Assembly: GCF_021083185.1 (NCBI RefSeq)
Contig: NZ_JAIGQB010000010.1
Coordinates: forward strand, 1 to 64,000
DNA: 64,000 nucleotides
Reading direction: 5' to 3'
Origin: Nocardioides furvisabuli
GTDB taxonomy: Bacteria; Actinomycetota; Actinomycetes; Propionibacteriales; Nocardioidaceae
Within the stretch, counting starts at the first letter, position 1; every line of letters begins with the position of its first letter. Position numbers and translations under genes: made by a program. Below the pieces are notes generated by a model. That model searched no databases. It was given only the letters and a program-made list of their open reading frames with translations, and was not told the origin of the DNA. Positions 63,211 to 64,000 of this stretch are shown one piece after another.

Positions 63211-64000
63211 TCAGGAGAAGTCTACGCCGTCCGCCTGATAGTGACGGAGCGCCGCACGCGCGGACGCCGAGAATGCTTCCGCGTGCTCGGTGGGGGCCAG
63301 CACGGTGGCGTGGGGAGCCAGGCGCAGGAGCAGCGACCGCACCCACTGCTCGCTCGCGACCTCGAGGTCGACGTCGACCGTGTCGTCGGGACCGGGGCGC
63401 TGCGCGCGCACCTGGTGGTACTCCATGACCCACCGCGCGGGCGGGGCCAGGCGCAGCGTGACCGTCGTGGTCTCGGCGTCGCTGAACCAGCCGCCGGTCA
63501 GGTCCCGCGGGCGGGCGCCGGGGTCGGCGACAGGAGTGTCGAGCTCGGTGGCGGCGAGGATCCGGTCGACCCGGAAGGCTCGGTCCCCCTGCGCGGTGTG
63601 GCACCACGCGTCGAGGTAGAGCAGGTCCTCGACGCGGGCGAGCCCGCGGGGGTCGACGACGCGCCGTGACTCCTCGTCGCGGGAGGGGACGTGGTAGGTG
63701 ATCTCGACCTGTCGGCCGTGGCGCACGGCGGACTCGAGCACCGGCACGACCGCGCTGGTCTCCAGCGGTGTCGGGGCGACGTGGAGCCGGAGCAGCTCCT
63801 CACCGTCCTGGCCCGCGGCCTGCTCGAGCTTGGCGAGCGTGCGCTCGATGACGTCGCGGGCCTCGTCGGGTGCCGCCTCGACCATCGTGCGCAGCGCCAC
63901 CACGAGTGCGGTGGCCTCGGCCGGCGAGAACCGCACCGGACGAGCGAGGTAGTCGGCGTTGTCGACACGGATGACCCGGTCGCCCTCCAGCGCATCGAGG
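63211..64000 (-). CDS. pafC: WYL-domain regulator PafC-like, 5' end beyond the window
   Basis: The reading is open to the window edge, so the start lies outside; at least 263 residues are visible. DRVIRVDNADYLARPVRFSPAEATALVVALR precedes a WYL domain (RQVEITYHVPSRDEESRRVVDPRGLARVEDLLYLDAWCHTAQGDRAFRVDRI). PafB/PafC activate the LexA-independent DNA-damage response in mycobacteria and neighbour the proteasome gene pafA. Order pafC-tatA-tatC matches Rv2095c-Rv2093c. Confidence 0.85.
   Translation of the reverse strand, partial: LDALEGDRVIRVDNADYLARPVRFSPAEATALVVALRTMVEAAPDEARDVIERTLAKLEQAAGQDGEELLRLHVAPTPLETSAVVPVLESAVRHGRQVEITYHVPSRDEESRRVVDPRGLARVEDLLYLDAWCHTAQGDRAFRVDRILAATELDTPVADPGARPRDLTGGWFSDAETTTVTLRLAPPARWVMEYHQVRAQRPGPDDTVDVDLEVASEQWVRSLLLRLAPHATVLAPTEHAEAFSASARAALRHYQADGVDFS

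Overview
The window is high-GC (roughly 70%), densely coded chromosomal DNA of an actinobacterium. Gene order and protein families point to Nocardioidaceae, most likely a Nocardioides relative; this is inference, since there is no rRNA here. Three blocks keep the order known from Mycobacterium tuberculosis: CDP-alcohol transferase / DUF881 / small basic protein / DUF881 / gcvH / garA / MerR / DUF151 nuclease / MerR / gcvP (7366-16277, like Rv1822-Rv1832), rbpA / fxsA / ppm / lnt (46041-49238, like Rv2050-Rv2053c), and 5'-3' exonuclease / helY / tatC / tatA / pafC (56924-64000, like Rv2090-Rv2095c).

Layout. 1-282: short repeats and a strong hairpin. 283-7345: small membrane protein, secreted phospholipase-D-like protein, PLP dehydratase, secreted sulfatase, two CNNM/CBS membrane proteins. 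7366-16277: cell-division/central-metabolism block with a singlet glycine riboswitch before gcvP. 16313-28015: serine hydrolase, TldE/TldD, SbcC/SbcD, FdhD, a 55-residue small ORF, OsmC, a lipoprotein PPIase and an aldo/keto reductase. 28016-29950: a less GC-rich insert with a HEPN-like protein, a zinc-ribbon protein and a ribbon-helix-helix/Doc toxin-antitoxin pair. 30013-43118: housekeeping and repair genes (Nei, UvrA-like ATPase, YcaQ-type glycosylase, homocysteine methyltransferase, PhoD) and an XRE-MurA fusion. 43331-49238: GDPD, MFS carrier, RbpA with a sigma-R-type promoter, a frameshifted fxsA, and the lipoprotein N-acyltransferase / polyprenol mannosyltransferase pair. 49636-55120: a divergent lysine-degradation cluster (kal, kamE, kamD, kdd against kamA). 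55164-56418: an AbiEi/DUF559-type nuclease gene enclosed by mirrored 78-bp inverted repeats. 56461-64000: Lrp regulator, exonuclease, HelY, lipid kinase, Tat translocase, and the 3' part of pafC.

How genes work together. GcvH and GcvP are two parts of the glycine cleavage system, with GcvP under glycine sensing; GarA sits between them and is a known regulator of 2-oxoglutarate metabolism in relatives. The kam/kdd/kal genes would convert lysine through beta-lysine and 3,5-diaminohexanoate towards crotonyl-CoA, but the carbon-cleaving step (Kce) and an aminomutase reactivase are not in the window. Lnt and Ppm supply lipoprotein acylation and polyprenyl-phosphomannose for protein mannosylation.

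The observations most worth following are the mirrored-repeat DUF559 unit, the incomplete lysine cluster with a palindromic operator in its divergent promoter region, a shared motif (CCTCAACC-N7-GAGGGTTG) before garA and the second merR, the XRE-MurA gene whose own promoter carries a palindrome, and very widespread leaderless promoters (TANNNT 6-7 bases before the start codon).
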